From Lactobacillus corticis (lineage in GTDB: Bacteria > Bacillota > Bacilli > Lactobacillales > Lactobacillaceae), in NCBI RefSeq assembly GCF_018327645.1, contig NZ_BMAY01000002.1, positions 124,001 to 188,000 of the forward strand: 64,000 nt of DNA, written 5' to 3'. A program made the position numbers and the translations under genes. Below, in pieces: positions 31,984-41,823 of this stretch. How positions within the stretch are numbered: the first letter of the stretch is position 1; the number at the start of each line of letters is the position of its first letter. The notes beneath the pieces were generated by a model that saw only the letters and a program-made list of their open reading frames with translations, was not told where the DNA came from and did not search any database.

Positions 31984-33552
31984 TTAAAGCTTTTTGACTG
32001 TATCTAAGCCTTTGCCTTCTTGCAAGGCCTGGATTGCGTCATAATCGTACCCGCGCTGACTTTCATCAATCGCCAGTACTAGCAGATCTCCCGGCTCCAA
32101 TTTGGTTTCACCATTGGGAATAATATCGCTGCCTCTACGCTTGATTACTTTCACCAAAGTATGCGGCGGCCAAGTAATTTCAGCAATCGTCTTATCAACC
32201 AAGGCACTTGATTCAAAGACCGCTACCGTCAATTGATCAGCTTGGCCGGAAACCTCATCTTGGTCATAGCTTGGCTCCATTGCTTTTGCCAAACTATCAT
32301 AAATTGGCAAACCGCCTAGCAATACATCTACCAGCAAGGCAAAGAAGCTGACTAGGGCCAAAGGCATCAGGTGCAGGAGCGAGCCGACCATTTCCGTAAT
32401 CAAAATGATCGCCGTAAATGGCGCTCTGATCGTCGCTGCGAAAAAGCCGGCCATGGAATAAATTATCAAATTGACGACCAGATAGCGTGGCATTAAGCCC
32501 AACTGCGCCATAAGCAAACCATAAGTAGCGCCAAAAAGGGCACCCATCGTTAAGATCGGGAGGAAAATGCCGCTTGGCAGACCGGAGTCATAAGAAACGA
32601 TGGAAAATACCAGTCGCAGAACGAAAAATGCTGCCAGCATCCCTACTAAGGCCCAGCCATCGTGCTTAATTAATTTTGGCAAGGATAAAATCATTCTGTT
32701 TCCCGGACCGGTTACGATTGGCACATACCACATAATCGGTACCAAAATGGCCAACGGGATCAAGCCGTGAAGCCAGCGTGGAATGATTTTCAGCTTCATA
32801 TAAGCGGCTTTCATTTTAAATAGGCCTACTTTATAGTAGTGTCCGCAAAAGCCGAGGAGCAGGCCTAAAATGACCAAATGCCAATAAAGCTGCGTTGGGA
32901 AGTAGTTCTTGTAAGCAATCATCAATGCCGGTTTCTGCCCAAAAATATTGGTAATGACATAGTCTGACGCCAAGGCCCCGATCAATGCGTTCATCCAAAC
33001 CCGGGCTGAGAAGTTATGGAAGACCTCTTCCAACACGAATAGCGCGCCACTAAGCGGTGCGCCAAAAGCTGCCGCCAAACCACTAGCTGCCCCAGTTGCT
33101 AAGAGCACTCGCCGGTTAGTTCGGCTCTGTTTGCTTTTTTCGCCGACACCTTGACCAACTGTTGACCCCAATTGCAATGATGGTCCTTCAGGCCCTAAAA
33201 ACAGCCCAGTTCCAATAACTAGAATACCGGAGATAAGCTTCCGCCACAGAATTGGCCACCACTTCAGGTTAAGCTTCCCTTGTAATTGCAGCTTTACTTC
33301 CGGAATCCCTGACCCGCCAACATGCGGGTATTGTTTAACAAAGTACCCTGCTAAAAGCCCGATAGCTGCATAGCCAACAATGATCAGGCCTAAAATCCAA
33401 AGATGCTGATGGGCCTGTTTGAATGCCCAAAGCCAAAATGAGCTGGTCTCTTCAATGCCAAAGCGGAAAAAACCAACGATACAGCCGACCAATACGCCCA
33501 CGATCAGCGATTGGAACAGCAATTTGATACTTACATCTTTTTCGTATCTCAT
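31984..33552 (-). CDS. ClC-family chloride/proton antiporter with C-terminal RCK_C (TrkA-C) domain
   Basis: 522 residues. ClC hallmarks are present: GGSGIPEVK near residue 80, GTGLFLGPEGPSLQLGS with the gating glutamate near 122, and SGLPSGIFLPILTMGA near 325, the chloride selectivity region. From about 435 a soluble TrkA-C domain follows (VAFESSALVDKTIAEI-like, LEPGDLLVLAI). The larger form is typical of exchange transporters and may be ligand-regulated through the C-domain. Convergent with the copper operon. Confidence 0.9.
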   Translation of the reverse strand: MRYEKDVSIKLLFQSLIVGVLVGCIVGFFRFGIEETSSFWLWAFKQAHQHLWILGLIIVGYAAIGLLAGYFVKQYPHVGGSGIPEVKLQLQGKLNLKWWPILWRKLISGILVIGTGLFLGPEGPSLQLGSTVGQGVGEKSKQSRTNRRVLLATGAASGLAAAFGAPLSGALFVLEEVFHNFSARVWMNALIGALASDYVITNIFGQKPALMIAYKNYFPTQLYWHLVILGLLLGFCGHYYKVGLFKMKAAYMKLKIIPRWLHGLIPLAILVPIMWYVPIVTGPGNRMILSLPKLIKHDGWALVGMLAAFFVLRLVFSIVSYDSGLPSGIFLPILTMGALFGATYGLLMAQLGLMPRYLVVNLIIYSMAGFFAATIRAPFTAIILITEMVGSLLHLMPLALVSFFALLVDVLLGGLPIYDSLAKAMEPSYDQDEVSGQADQLTVAVFESSALVDKTIAEITWPPHTLVKVIKRRGSDIIPNGETKLEPGDLLVLAIDESQRGYDYDAIQALQEGKGLDTVKKL

Positions 33553-33619
33553 GCCCTCAAGAATCCCCTCTAATTGAATACAGTGACGTTTTTATTTTAC
33601 AACAAAATGATCTGCCTGT

Positions 33620-33664
33620 AGGCAAAAAATAGGCCCCCTGCCGTTCGACAGAGCGCCTATTTGC
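33620..33664 (-). terminator. Terminator of gnd
   Basis: Minus strand GCAAATAGG ... CCTATTTTTTGC with an inner imperfect stem CTGTCG/GGCAG, ending in six T. Confidence 0.75.
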
Positions 33665-33678
33665 TTTTTAGCATTCAA

Positions 33679-35064
33679 TTATTTTTCTTCGTACCATTCA
33701 GTGTGGAAGACGCCTTCCCGGTCATTCCGGTAGTAAGTGTGCGCACCGAAGTAGTCACGTTGGCCTTGAATCATATTAGCTGGCAGGTTTGGATTGAAGA
33801 TTGATTCCAAGTAGTTGAGTGATGCACTCAAAGTTGGAGTTGGAATACCCGCATCAGCAGCTAACTTCACAACTGCCCGCAAAGCTGGCAGATTCTTTTC
33901 CATTAAGCTCTTGAAGTAAGGAGCTTGGAATAAAACTTGCAGCTTGCCGTTTTCATCATATGCCTTTTCAATATCTTGCAGCATGTTTGAACGAATAATG
34001 CAGCCTGCTTCCCAGTTTTGAGCAATTGATTGGTAACGCAATTCCCACTTGTAAGCCTCAGCTGCCATCGTCAATTGTTGGAAGCCTTGAGCATAAGCAA
34101 CTGCTTGCGCCAAGTTTAAGGCCTTTTCCAGGTTTTCTACCAAGTCAGCTGGTGCTTGGCCGTCAAACTTCGGAGCTGATCCCTCACGAGTCGTCTGCTT
34201 GCTCATGAACCGGCCGATAACGGCTTCCGCAATTACGCTGATTGGAGCACCAAGTGCTACCCCATCTTCCAGCATCCAGTTACCAGTACCCTTGTATGAA
34301 GCTACGTTTAAGATGTGGTCGATTACGTAGTCACTGGTCAGGTCGTCTTTTTGCTGCAAAACCTTAGAAGTGATTTCGATCAGGTAGGCGTGCAAGTCGC
34401 CTTGGTACCACTTGCCAAAAATTTCTGACATTTCTTCATTGCTCTTGCCAGAAACCGTCCGCAGCAAGTCGTAAACTTCACTAACTTCTTGCATGATGGC
34501 ATATTCAATGCCGTTGTGAACCATCTTTACGTAGTGACCGCTTGATTCTGGGCCGATGTAGCTTACGCATGGCCGTCCATCTTCGGTCTTAGCAGCAATG
34601 GCTTCTAAAATTGGACGCACTTTTTCAAAGGCTTCTTTGTCACCGCCTGGCATTAGTGCTGGACCGTGCAGAGCGCCTTCTTCACCGCCTGAGACACCCA
34701 TTCCGATAAAGTGGATGCCATACTTGCCTAATTCTTCAAAACGTCTCTGAGTGTCGTGGAAGTTCGAATTACCGCCGTCAATTACAATGTCGCCTGGTTC
34801 AAGCAAGTCTTTTAGCTTGTCTAAGGTCATGTCTACCGGCTTGCCGGCTTTGATCATAATCAAGATTTTGCGTGGCTTTTCAAGTGAATTAACGAATTCT
34901 TCCCAAGTATAAGTTGGCTTGAGCTTGTCATCTTGGTACTTGGCCAAAGCATCAACTTCCGGCTTGTCAATGCTGAAGCCGGCAACTGAATATCCACGTG
35001 AATGAATATTCAATGCTAAGTTTTTACCCATAACGGCAAGACCGATAACGCCGAATTGTTCCAT
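33679..35064 (-). CDS. gnd: 6-phosphogluconate dehydrogenase, decarboxylating
   Basis: 461 residues, near the usual 468. Oxidises 6-phosphogluconate to ribulose-5-phosphate and CO2 with NADP+, giving pentoses and NADPH. N-terminal Rossmann motif GVIGLAVMGKNLALN, GGNSNFHDT, the substrate signature IGMGVSGGEEGA, catalytic lysine in HYVKMVHNGIEYA, and GAHTYYRNDREG near the C-terminus. Single gene with its own terminator; start ATG with GGAGGAA upstream. Confidence 0.96.
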   Translation of the reverse strand: MEQFGVIGLAVMGKNLALNIHSRGYSVAGFSIDKPEVDALAKYQDDKLKPTYTWEEFVNSLEKPRKILIMIKAGKPVDMTLDKLKDLLEPGDIVIDGGNSNFHDTQRRFEELGKYGIHFIGMGVSGGEEGALHGPALMPGGDKEAFEKVRPILEAIAAKTEDGRPCVSYIGPESSGHYVKMVHNGIEYAIMQEVSEVYDLLRTVSGKSNEEMSEIFGKWYQGDLHAYLIEITSKVLQQKDDLTSDYVIDHILNVASYKGTGNWMLEDGVALGAPISVIAEAVIGRFMSKQTTREGSAPKFDGQAPADLVENLEKALNLAQAVAYAQGFQQLTMAAEAYKWELRYQSIAQNWEAGCIIRSNMLQDIEKAYDENGKLQVLFQAPYFKSLMEKNLPALRAVVKLAADAGIPTPTLSASLNYLESIFNPNLPANMIQGQRDYFGAHTYYRNDREGVFHTEWYEEK

Positions 35065-35201
35065 AAAAGTTCCTCCGTCTAGAAATATCCAGATACTATT
35101 ATAGTTTACTTAGCCAATAAAAGTACATGCAAAGATCTTGAATGCTAGCATACGGCAGAATTATATTTAATGGAATTATTTACGCTTTTTTGAAAGCACA
35201 C

Positions 35202-35229
35202 AAAAAAGCGCTCAACTTGAGCGCTTTTC
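35202..35229. terminator. Terminator of pyruvate oxidase gene
   Basis: Perfect AAAAGCGCTCAA / TTGAGCGCTTTT stem with single-base loop; six T on the minus strand. Confidence 0.9.
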
Positions 35230-35268
35230 CGCTCTAATTAACAATCACTAGTTGCAAGTGTCTGATAA

Positions 35269-37077
35269 TTAGTGTTCTGATGCACCTGAGGTGGTGTCTG
35301 GTTCTGGATCTGGTTCAGGTTCTTCTTGTGAAGCGCCTGAAGCAGTGTCAGCTTCAACACCGTACTTTTCAGCATAGTAGCTGAAAGGCTTCAATGCTTG
35401 TGCTTGGTACTTCTCAACGAATGCTGGGTCGTCCAAAGTATTAAGTTCAGTAGAATATGGCATTTCCTTAGTGAGCTTAACGTCCACAAGCATTGGGCCG
35501 TCCATCTTCTTCCATTCCTTGACAGCTGCTTCAAATTCAGCCTTGTTGGTTACAGTAACGGCCTTAACGTTCATACCCTCAGCAACCTTTGCCCAGTCGT
35601 TGTCTGGAAGGATAACACCTGATAATGGTTGGTGAGATTCATCTTCTTGTTCAGCTTGGATAAATCCAAGAGTTTCGTTAGTGAAGACAACGTTCATTAC
35701 GTGCATGTTGTAACGAGCCATGGTCAACAATTCTTGGTTCATCATGGCAAAGCCACCGTCACCTGACAATGACCAAACTTCACGGTCTGGGAAGGTAGTT
35801 GCAGCTGCGACTGCGGCTGGTAAACCGTAACCCATAGTTGCGTACAAACCTGAAGTTGACCATCTTTGGTCACCGTGCAAGTTCATCAAACGAGTAAAGT
35901 TGATGTTTACGTTACCAACGTCAATTGCGAAGATAGCGTCGTCAGTTGCGTAGTTGTTGATGACGTCAAAGATAGGTTCTGCACGAACGCGTCCGTCATC
36001 CTTAATGTGGTCATCCTTGAAGCTGTCAAGCCATGCTTCCCAGTTTTCACGGTCTGCAAGAGCAGCCTTGTAAAGTGGAGTTTCAGGCTTTTCTTCACCA
36101 GCATCAATAATTGCACGCAAACTCTTCTTAGCATCTGCCAACATTGGCACATCTACAGAGTGACGCTTGCCAAGCTTTTCAGGGTCAACATCGATTTGGA
36201 TGACCTTAGCCTTTGGGTTGAAGAAGAAGACTGAGAATGGTGAGTTGTTACCAACCCATACAACCAAGTCAGCGAACATTTGAATGTCGTCCCCAACCTT
36301 AGGAGCGGTACGGCCAATTGAGCCAACGTATGCTGGGAACTTGTCTTCAACAATCCCTTTAGCAATAACTGATGAAGCTAGCGGCATCTTGAATTTGTCT
36401 GAGAATTCTTTCAATTCTTCGCCGGCACCCTTAGCACCAATACCAAAGTAAACCATTGGAGCCTTAGCTTCCTTAATCAACTTAACTGCTTCTTCAACTG
36501 AAGCCTTAGTTGGTTCTGGGTAGTTTTCAGCAACGTGTGCATTAGCATTTACACGGAAGTTGTCTTCGATTTCTGCCCAACCAAAGTCCTTAGGAATGAT
36601 TAAAATAGCAGGACCTTTTCTTGCGTAAGCTTGACGAATAGCTTCATCCATTAATACTGGAATAGCTTCCTTAGTCTTAGCTTGGTGTACCCATACGGCT
36701 ACATCACGGAACCAAGGTTGTTCATCGAAAGCTTGGAAGAAGTTGATGTCTTGTCTTGAAGTTGGAACGTTAGCGACAATAGCAACCATTGGAGTCTTGT
36801 CGTACTTAGCGTCGTACAAACCATTCATCAAGTGAACTGCACCAGGGCCAGCTGAACCGAAGCAGACACCGACTTTGCCGGAAATCTTGTATTCGGATGA
36901 AGCAGCCAAAGCGCCAGCTTCTTCGTGACGAACTTCAATAAACTTAATCTTGTCTTGCATTTCGTGAATAGCGTTCATTGTTGAGTCGAATGAACCACCA
37001 GGGTAACCGTAAATGTGGTCAATACCCCAGTCAACTAACACTTGCAACATTGCATTTGAGCCTTTAATTTTTGCCAT
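35269..37077 (-). CDS. pox: Pyruvate oxidase (H2O2- and acetyl-phosphate-forming)
   Basis: 602 residues, ThDP/FAD enzyme that turns pyruvate, phosphate and O2 into acetyl phosphate, CO2 and hydrogen peroxide. YGYPGGSFDS and the activating glutamate in FIEVRHEEAGALAA are in the N-terminal domain; the ThDP motif GDGGFAMMNQELLTMARY is near residue 440. The last ~26 residues are unusual: TASGASQ, an acidic Pro-rich PEPDPEPD stretch, then TTSGASEH, a duplication flanking an acidic tail not needed for the fold. The gene stands alone with AAGGAGATG before ATG, a good promoter and cre-like sites. Confidence 0.95.
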   Translation of the reverse strand: MAKIKGSNAMLQVLVDWGIDHIYGYPGGSFDSTMNAIHEMQDKIKFIEVRHEEAGALAASSEYKISGKVGVCFGSAGPGAVHLMNGLYDAKYDKTPMVAIVANVPTSRQDINFFQAFDEQPWFRDVAVWVHQAKTKEAIPVLMDEAIRQAYARKGPAILIIPKDFGWAEIEDNFRVNANAHVAENYPEPTKASVEEAVKLIKEAKAPMVYFGIGAKGAGEELKEFSDKFKMPLASSVIAKGIVEDKFPAYVGSIGRTAPKVGDDIQMFADLVVWVGNNSPFSVFFFNPKAKVIQIDVDPEKLGKRHSVDVPMLADAKKSLRAIIDAGEEKPETPLYKAALADRENWEAWLDSFKDDHIKDDGRVRAEPIFDVINNYATDDAIFAIDVGNVNINFTRLMNLHGDQRWSTSGLYATMGYGLPAAVAAATTFPDREVWSLSGDGGFAMMNQELLTMARYNMHVMNVVFTNETLGFIQAEQEDESHQPLSGVILPDNDWAKVAEGMNVKAVTVTNKAEFEAAVKEWKKMDGPMLVDVKLTKEMPYSTELNTLDDPAFVEKYQAQALKPFSYYAEKYGVEADTASGASQEEPEPDPEPDTTSGASEH

Positions 37078-37119
37078 ATTAAGTGCATCTCCTTGTTATT
37101 AACAATCAATTCACTTAGT

Positions 37120-37149
37120 ATTATATGCACTGTGAAACCGTTTTTGCAA
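37120..37149 (-). promoter_or_regulatory. Promoter of pyruvate oxidase gene
   Basis: Minus strand TTGCAA, 18-base spacer, TATAAT, about 43 bases before the start codon. Confidence 0.7.
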
Positions 37150-37190
37150 GCGTTATAAATATTGATTTATCAACGATGTAAGCGCTTGTT
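37144..37190. promoter_or_regulatory. Two cre-like CcpA sites upstream of pyruvate oxidase
   Basis: TTGCAAGCGTTATAA (37144-37158, overlaps the -35) and ATGTAAGCGCTTGTT (37176-37190) each match WTGNAANCGNWNNCW at all but one position. Predicts carbon catabolite control. Confidence 0.65.
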
Positions 37191-37201
37191 ATAAAGATCA
37201 T

Positions 37202-37231
37202 TTTCACAAACTTTGACTAGATTTTGTGAAA
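37202..37231. repeat. 9-bp inverted repeat TTTCACAAA/TTTGTGAAA in the pox upstream region
   Basis: Arms at 37202-37210 and 37223-37231 with a 12-base spacer. Further TGTGAAA copies occur nearby (about 37131 and 37257). The 326-base gap 37078-37403 otherwise holds the pox promoter, cre-like sites and the terminator of the oxidase homologue. Confidence 0.8.
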
Positions 37232-37335
37232 TTGTCCTTGGTTACAAAGCTTATGATTGTGAAAAGCTTACTTTGTGTTAGTCCTTTTCTGTATTAACTG
37301 CACCGATTCGCAATTAATTTTTTTGAAATTTAGTT

Positions 37336-37386
37336 AAAAAGAGCCGCTTTACTTTCAATTTTGCAAAGTAAAACCGCTCTTTTTGC
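37336..37386 (-). terminator. Terminator of the alpha-hydroxy-acid oxidase homologue
   Basis: AAAGAGCGG(T)TTTACTTT pairs with AAAGTAAAGCGGCTCTTT-like sequence over a nine-base loop, then T5 on the minus strand. Confidence 0.8.
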
Positions 37387-37403
37387 TATTTTTGTAATGT
37401 TTC

Positions 37404-38402
37404 CTAGTTGAAATGCAGGACTTTTGGATCAAAATCCTGCGTATCTTTTACGCCGGTATAAAGCATTAGCTGCGCTAGCTCTTGATTCATGCGTTTGATT
37501 TTGTCTTCAACGCCCGCTTGCCCTTGGTCAAGCAGCTCCGGCAAAATGCCGCGGCCAATCAGCACCGCGTCTGCCCCTAAGGCTAAGGCCTTGTAGGCAT
37601 CGTAGCCGCTCATCAGTGACCCGTCAACAAATATGGTCATGCCGCTGCCGGCCAGGGCCTGCTTGATGTCCGGCAATACTTTCAATGGCGGAACGCCGAA
37701 TGGGATCCGGCCATGGTGGTGCGAAACCACAATGGCACTGCAGCCTGCCTTCCAGGCTTTGAGTGCATCCCTGACGGACAAAACCCCTTTAGCAACAAAC
37801 GGCACCTTGCTGTAAGCTGCATAACGAGCTAAATCAGCCTGCGTGATTGGCCCCATGGGAATACCGTCAACCACATCATAATTGCCATCTTCGCCCGGCA
37901 CATGGTCAATGTCCATCCCCACCGCAACGGCTCCGCGGTCTTGGGCAAAAGCAATTTCTGCCAAAATCCGCTCGTGATCGGCAAAAGGCTTGATAATTCT
38001 GACAGTATCGCCGCCGGCAGCAACAATCTCTGCATATTCATCATCCGGCTCCATTCCGATCCAGTTCAAAACTTGCAGTTTTTTGGCAGCAGCCGCTTTT
38101 TCCTGCATTGGCTGGCGACTAGTATCAGCAAGCACCTGGTTTAAGTGCGACACGGCTGCCAAAGTTAGTGGCGAGGCATACTTGCGACCGAAAATTTCTG
38201 TCGTCAAATCCGGCTTGACCGCATCAATGATGCGCATTTCAACCAAAATATTATCCAAATATGCTCGGTTGTGAACGTTGGCATCATCAGCTTTCCCGCT
38301 AGTTACTGGGATCATCCCTTTTGGACCAGGCCATGAATCCTGCTTTAGCTCTGCTTGGTGCTTTTTAATTGAAGCACTGGTATTTGTATCGCTATGTTCC
38401 AT
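37404..38402 (-). CDS. FMN-dependent alpha-hydroxy-acid dehydrogenase/oxidase family protein (short form)
   Basis: 332 residues, shorter than lactate oxidase (about 370). TIM-barrel FMN enzyme: PFVAKGVLSVRDA contains the FMN lysine, VSHHHGRIPFGVPPL replaces the usual SNHGGRQ catalytic His region, and FVDGSLMSGYDAYKALALGADAVLIGRG binds the FMN phosphate. The SHHHGR variant marks a subgroup whose substrate is uncertain, so lactate oxidation is not assured. Stands between pox and mnmG with its own terminator. Confidence 0.78.
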   Translation of the reverse strand: MEHSDTNTSASIKKHQAELKQDSWPGPKGMIPVTSGKADDANVHNRAYLDNILVEMRIIDAVKPDLTTEIFGRKYASPLTLAAVSHLNQVLADTSRQPMQEKAAAAKKLQVLNWIGMEPDDEYAEIVAAGGDTVRIIKPFADHERILAEIAFAQDRGAVAVGMDIDHVPGEDGNYDVVDGIPMGPITQADLARYAAYSKVPFVAKGVLSVRDALKAWKAGCSAIVVSHHHGRIPFGVPPLKVLPDIKQALAGSGMTIFVDGSLMSGYDAYKALALGADAVLIGRGILPELLDQGQAGVEDKIKRMNQELAQLMLYTGVKDTQDFDPKVLHFN

Positions 38403-38424
38403 TTATCTCGCCTCGCTAAAAAAA

Positions 38425-40320
38425 CTACTTAGTCTTACTGTATTTGCCGTTTTGAATGTAGACGCTCAAAATCGCCAAATCGGCTGGGTTTACGCCGGAA
38501 ATTCGTTCAGCCTGTGCCAAGGTTTCCGGCCGAATCTTCTCAAACTTTTGTCTAGCTTCAGTTGCTAAGCCGTCAATATCGTCATAATTGATATTTTCAG
38601 GGATCCGCTTAGCTTCCTGGCGCTTAAGCCGGGCAATCTGAACTTCTTCTTTTTTGATATAACCAGCATACTTGATCGAAATTTCTACTTGTTCCTTAAC
38701 ATAACGGTCATCACAAATATGCTCATGAGTTAATTCTTCAATATCAGAAATTGTAACCTTTGGCCGGCGCAAGAAGTAGTCAGCCTTGACGCCTGAAGCC
38801 ATTGGAGCTTGGCCAATTTTTACCAAATAGCTTTGAACGTCTTCGATTGGGTGCACCGTGATTTCATGCAGGCGCTTTTCAACGCGGGCAATCTCTGCCT
38901 TCTTGGCTTCAAAGTCAGCATAACGATCATCGTCAATCAAGCCTAATTGATGCCCATATTCGGTCAACCGCAAGTCTGCATTGTCGTGACGCAAAATCAG
39001 CCGATATTCTGCCCGACTGGTCAGGAGACGATATGGCTCATTAGTGCCCTTGGTTACCAAGTCATCAATCAAAACGCCGATATAAGCTTCATCCCGGCCT
39101 AAAGTAAAGCCTGGCTTGCCTTTAGCTGCTAAAGCCGCATTGATCCCAGCAATTAAGCCTTGGCCAGCTGCTTCTTCATAGCCGCTGGTGCCGTTCATTT
39201 GGCCAGCAGTAAAGAGGTGCTTGATTTTCTTTGTTTCCAAGGTATGCTTCAACTGCCACGGTTCAATCACATCATATTCGATGGCGTAGCCTGGACGCAT
39301 CATTTCAACCTTTTCCAAGCCAGCCACTGAATGCAGCATCTTCAGCTGCACTTCTTCCGGCATTGAGGTTGAAAAGTCGCCAACGTAGATTTCCTTAGTA
39401 TGCCGACCTTCCGGTTCAAGGAAAATTTGGTGGCGGTCTTTATCAGCAAACCGTACCACCTTATCTTCGATTGATGGGCAATAACGTGGCCCTACCCCCT
39501 TGATGACGCCACTGAACATTGGCGCACGGTCAAGGTTGGCGCGGATAATTTCGTGCGTGGTGTTATTGGTATAGGTCATCCAGCATGAAATTTGGTCCTG
39601 TAAGTAGCTGCGGTCGCTGGTTTCATATGAAAAGTGCCGCGGTTCCTGATCACCAGGTTCTTCTTCGGTTTTGGAGTAGTCGATCGTATTGCCATTAACG
39701 CGTGGCGGCGTACCAGTCTTGAAGCGGCGCAGCTTGAAGCCGAGCTTTTCTAGGTTTTCTGACAATTTGATGGCGGGAGTAGTGTTATTAGGGCCTGATG
39801 AATAAGTCAATTCCCCAATAATAATCTTGCCCCTAGCTGCCGTACCGGTAGTCAGAACCACGCTTTTAGCCAAGTACTTAGCACCAGTATTGGTAATGAC
39901 CCCTTTGCAGACGCCGTCTTCAACTACCAACTGGTCAACAACCGCCTGCCGCAAGGTCAAATTAGGCGTATTTTCGATCGTGTCCTTCATCCGTTCATGG
40001 TATTGCCACTTGTCAGCTTGGGCCCGCAAAGCTCGTACTGCCGGGCCCTTACCGGTGTTCAGCATCCGCATCTGAATGTAGGTAGCATCAATATTGCGTC
40101 CCATTTCGCCGCCTAAAGCATCGATTTCTCTGACCACGGTTCCTTTGGCAGGGCCCCCAACGGATGGATTACATGGCATAAAAGCCACCATATCCAAGCC
40201 AATGGTAACTACTAGAGTTTTTAAGCCCATGCGCGCACTAGCCAGGGCTGCTTCACTGCCGGCATGACCCGCACCAACTACGATTACATCATATTCGTTT
40301 GAATTGTATGTTTTTATCAT
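38425..40320 (-). CDS. mnmG: tRNA uridine-5-carboxymethylaminomethyl modification enzyme MnmG (GidA)
   Basis: 631 residues. With MnmE and folate it forms cmnm5U34 in the wobble position of several tRNAs. FAD motif [21 protein letters not shown] near the N-terminus, [38 protein letters not shown], and the C-terminal helical domain ending [20 protein letters not shown]-like. ATG 40320 is preferred over TTG 40323; GGGAAAG lies upstream. The mnmE gene precedes it by 14 bases, so both partners are one operon. Confidence 0.97.
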   Translation of the reverse strand: MIKTYNSNEYDVIVVGAGHAGSEAALASARMGLKTLVVTIGLDMVAFMPCNPSVGGPAKGTVVREIDALGGEMGRNIDATYIQMRMLNTGKGPAVRALRAQADKWQYHERMKDTIENTPNLTLRQAVVDQLVVEDGVCKGVITNTGAKYLAKSVVLTTGTAARGKIIIGELTYSSGPNNTTPAIKLSENLEKLGFKLRRFKTGTPPRVNGNTIDYSKTEEEPGDQEPRHFSYETSDRSYLQDQISCWMTYTNNTTHEIIRANLDRAPMFSGVIKGVGPRYCPSIEDKVVRFADKDRHQIFLEPEGRHTKEIYVGDFSTSMPEEVQLKMLHSVAGLEKVEMMRPGYAIEYDVIEPWQLKHTLETKKIKHLFTAGQMNGTSGYEEAAGQGLIAGINAALAAKGKPGFTLGRDEAYIGVLIDDLVTKGTNEPYRLLTSRAEYRLILRHDNADLRLTEYGHQLGLIDDDRYADFEAKKAEIARVEKRLHEITVHPIEDVQSYLVKIGQAPMASGVKADYFLRRPKVTISDIEELTHEHICDDRYVKEQVEISIKYAGYIKKEEVQIARLKRQEAKRIPENINYDDIDGLATEARQKFEKIRPETLAQAERISGVNPADLAILSVYIQNGKYSKTK

Positions 40321-40334
40321 CAATAACTTTCCCT

Positions 40335-41720
40335 TTACTTGCCTAAACAGAATTGACTAAATAATTGCGTAATTAATTCATCCGGAGCACTGTCTCCAGT
40401 AATTTCGCCTAAGGTGTCCCAAGCCCCGGTAAAATCAATTTGTGCAATATCAACGGGGATGCCATTGTCAACGGCTGAAATTACTTCCTCTAATTGCCCC
40501 TTAGCCTTGGCTAGCAATCCCGTCTGCCGCTGGTTGGTAACCATCACTTGCTCATTGGAGTTCTCGATTCCGCTAAAGAACAAATCCTTAATCGTCTGTT
40601 CTAGCTGTTCCATATGCTGCTTTTCCAACACGGATACGGCAATTACCGGGCTAGCCGTCTGGTCAGCCAGTTCCTGTGGTGTAATTTTCATCCCCAGGTC
40701 CGTCTTATTAAGAACAATGATCCGCTTCTTATCAGCCGTAGCTTGCAGGAGTTCTTGATCTTCACTTGTCAACTCCTGGCTGCTGTCTAACAACAGCAAA
40801 ACCAAGTCTGCCCGCTTAAGCGCCTTTTTCGATCGTTCAACCCCAATTTTTTCTACCTTATCATCAGTCTGATGGATCCCAGCCGTATCGATTAATTCTA
40901 GCGGTACGCCATTGACTGAAACAAATTCTTCCAAGGTATCACGGGTCGTTCCCGCCACGTCGGTCACGATCGCCTTATCGCTTTGCGTCAAATAATTAAG
41001 TAAGGAAGATTTTCCTACGTTCGGTCGGCCAACGATCGCCGTCGCTAGCCCATTGCGCAAAATTTTCCCTTCATTGGCAGTCTTCAAGAGCGCATCAATT
41101 TCGGAAATTACGCGCTTAGAGGTATCTGCCATTTCCTTAGCAGTGACCGTATCAGCATCGTATTCGGGGTAGTCAATATTAACTTCCACATTGGCCAAAG
41201 TGTTTAAAATTTCTTGCCGCAGGTCCTTGATTTTCTGCATCAAGCCCCCCGCCATCTGCTTAGCAGCCACATCGCGCGCCTTATCGGTTTTAGCCCGCAC
41301 GATATCCATCACGGCTTCTGCTTGCGTCAGGTCAATCCGGCCATTAACAAAGGCGCGTTTGGTAAATTCGCCAGGTTCGGCCATCCGGGCACCATTAGCC
41401 AATAAGAGCTGCAAAATGCGGTTAGTAACTACAATTCCGCCGTGACAATTGATTTCGATCATATCTTCGCGGGTTGCGGTTTTCGGTGCCAATAAAACTG
41501 AAACCATGACTTCATCAATCATCTCACCAGTTTTAGGATCGACGATATGACCGTAATTGATTGTGTGGCTAGCTGCTTTGGTCAGGTCCTTGCCCTTAAA
41601 CAAACGATTGGCGATCTTCACTGATTCTTCACCAGACATGCGCACAATCGAAATTCCCCCTTCGCCAATCGGGGTTGAAATTGCTGCAATCGTATCAAAT
41701 TCAGTTAAGGTCTGTGCCAT
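40335..41720 (-). CDS. mnmE: tRNA modification GTPase MnmE (TrmE)
   Basis: 461 residues. N-terminal tetrahydrofolate-binding domain with [20 protein letters not shown] domain from about 220 with G1 [13 protein letters not shown]3 DTAGIH, G4 NKTD; C-terminal CLGK whose cysteine is conserved. Partner of MnmG in forming cmnm5U. Start ATG with AAGGAGAAAG-like site upstream. Classical arrangement next to yidC and rnpA left of oriC. Confidence 0.97.
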   Translation of the reverse strand: MAQTLTEFDTIAAISTPIGEGGISIVRMSGEESVKIANRLFKGKDLTKAASHTINYGHIVDPKTGEMIDEVMVSVLLAPKTATREDMIEINCHGGIVVTNRILQLLLANGARMAEPGEFTKRAFVNGRIDLTQAEAVMDIVRAKTDKARDVAAKQMAGGLMQKIKDLRQEILNTLANVEVNIDYPEYDADTVTAKEMADTSKRVISEIDALLKTANEGKILRNGLATAIVGRPNVGKSSLLNYLTQSDKAIVTDVAGTTRDTLEEFVSVNGVPLELIDTAGIHQTDDKVEKIGVERSKKALKRADLVLLLLDSSQELTSEDQELLQATADKKRIIVLNKTDLGMKITPQELADQTASPVIAVSVLEKQHMEQLEQTIKDLFFSGIENSNEQVMVTNQRQTGLLAKAKGQLEEVISAVDNGIPVDIAQIDFTGAWDTLGEITGDSAPDELITQLFSQFCLGK

Positions 41721-41745
41721 CTCTTTCTCCTTGATGATCGTAATA

Positions 41746-41795
41746 AAAAAAGCGCAATAACCATCACAAATATGATGGATAAAGCACTTTCACCA
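41746..41795 (-). terminator. Terminator of the rnpA-yidC transcript
   Basis: Minus strand ATCCATC pairs with GATGGTTAT-type arm and outer AGTGC/GCGCT, followed by seven T. Confidence 0.7.
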
Positions 41796-41823
41796 CTTTA
41801 TCTAAACTAATTTAGATTATATG

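Noticed and set aside
19329-33552. The two ClC genes as a recent duplication
   Set aside because: They differ in length, in the selectivity loop (GPEA versus GPEGP) and in the C-terminal domain, so they are distant paralogues, not a duplication within this window.
36153-36365. Several long open frames antisense to pyruvate oxidase
   Set aside because: They follow the codon pattern of the highly expressed pox gene on the other strand and have no initiation signals.
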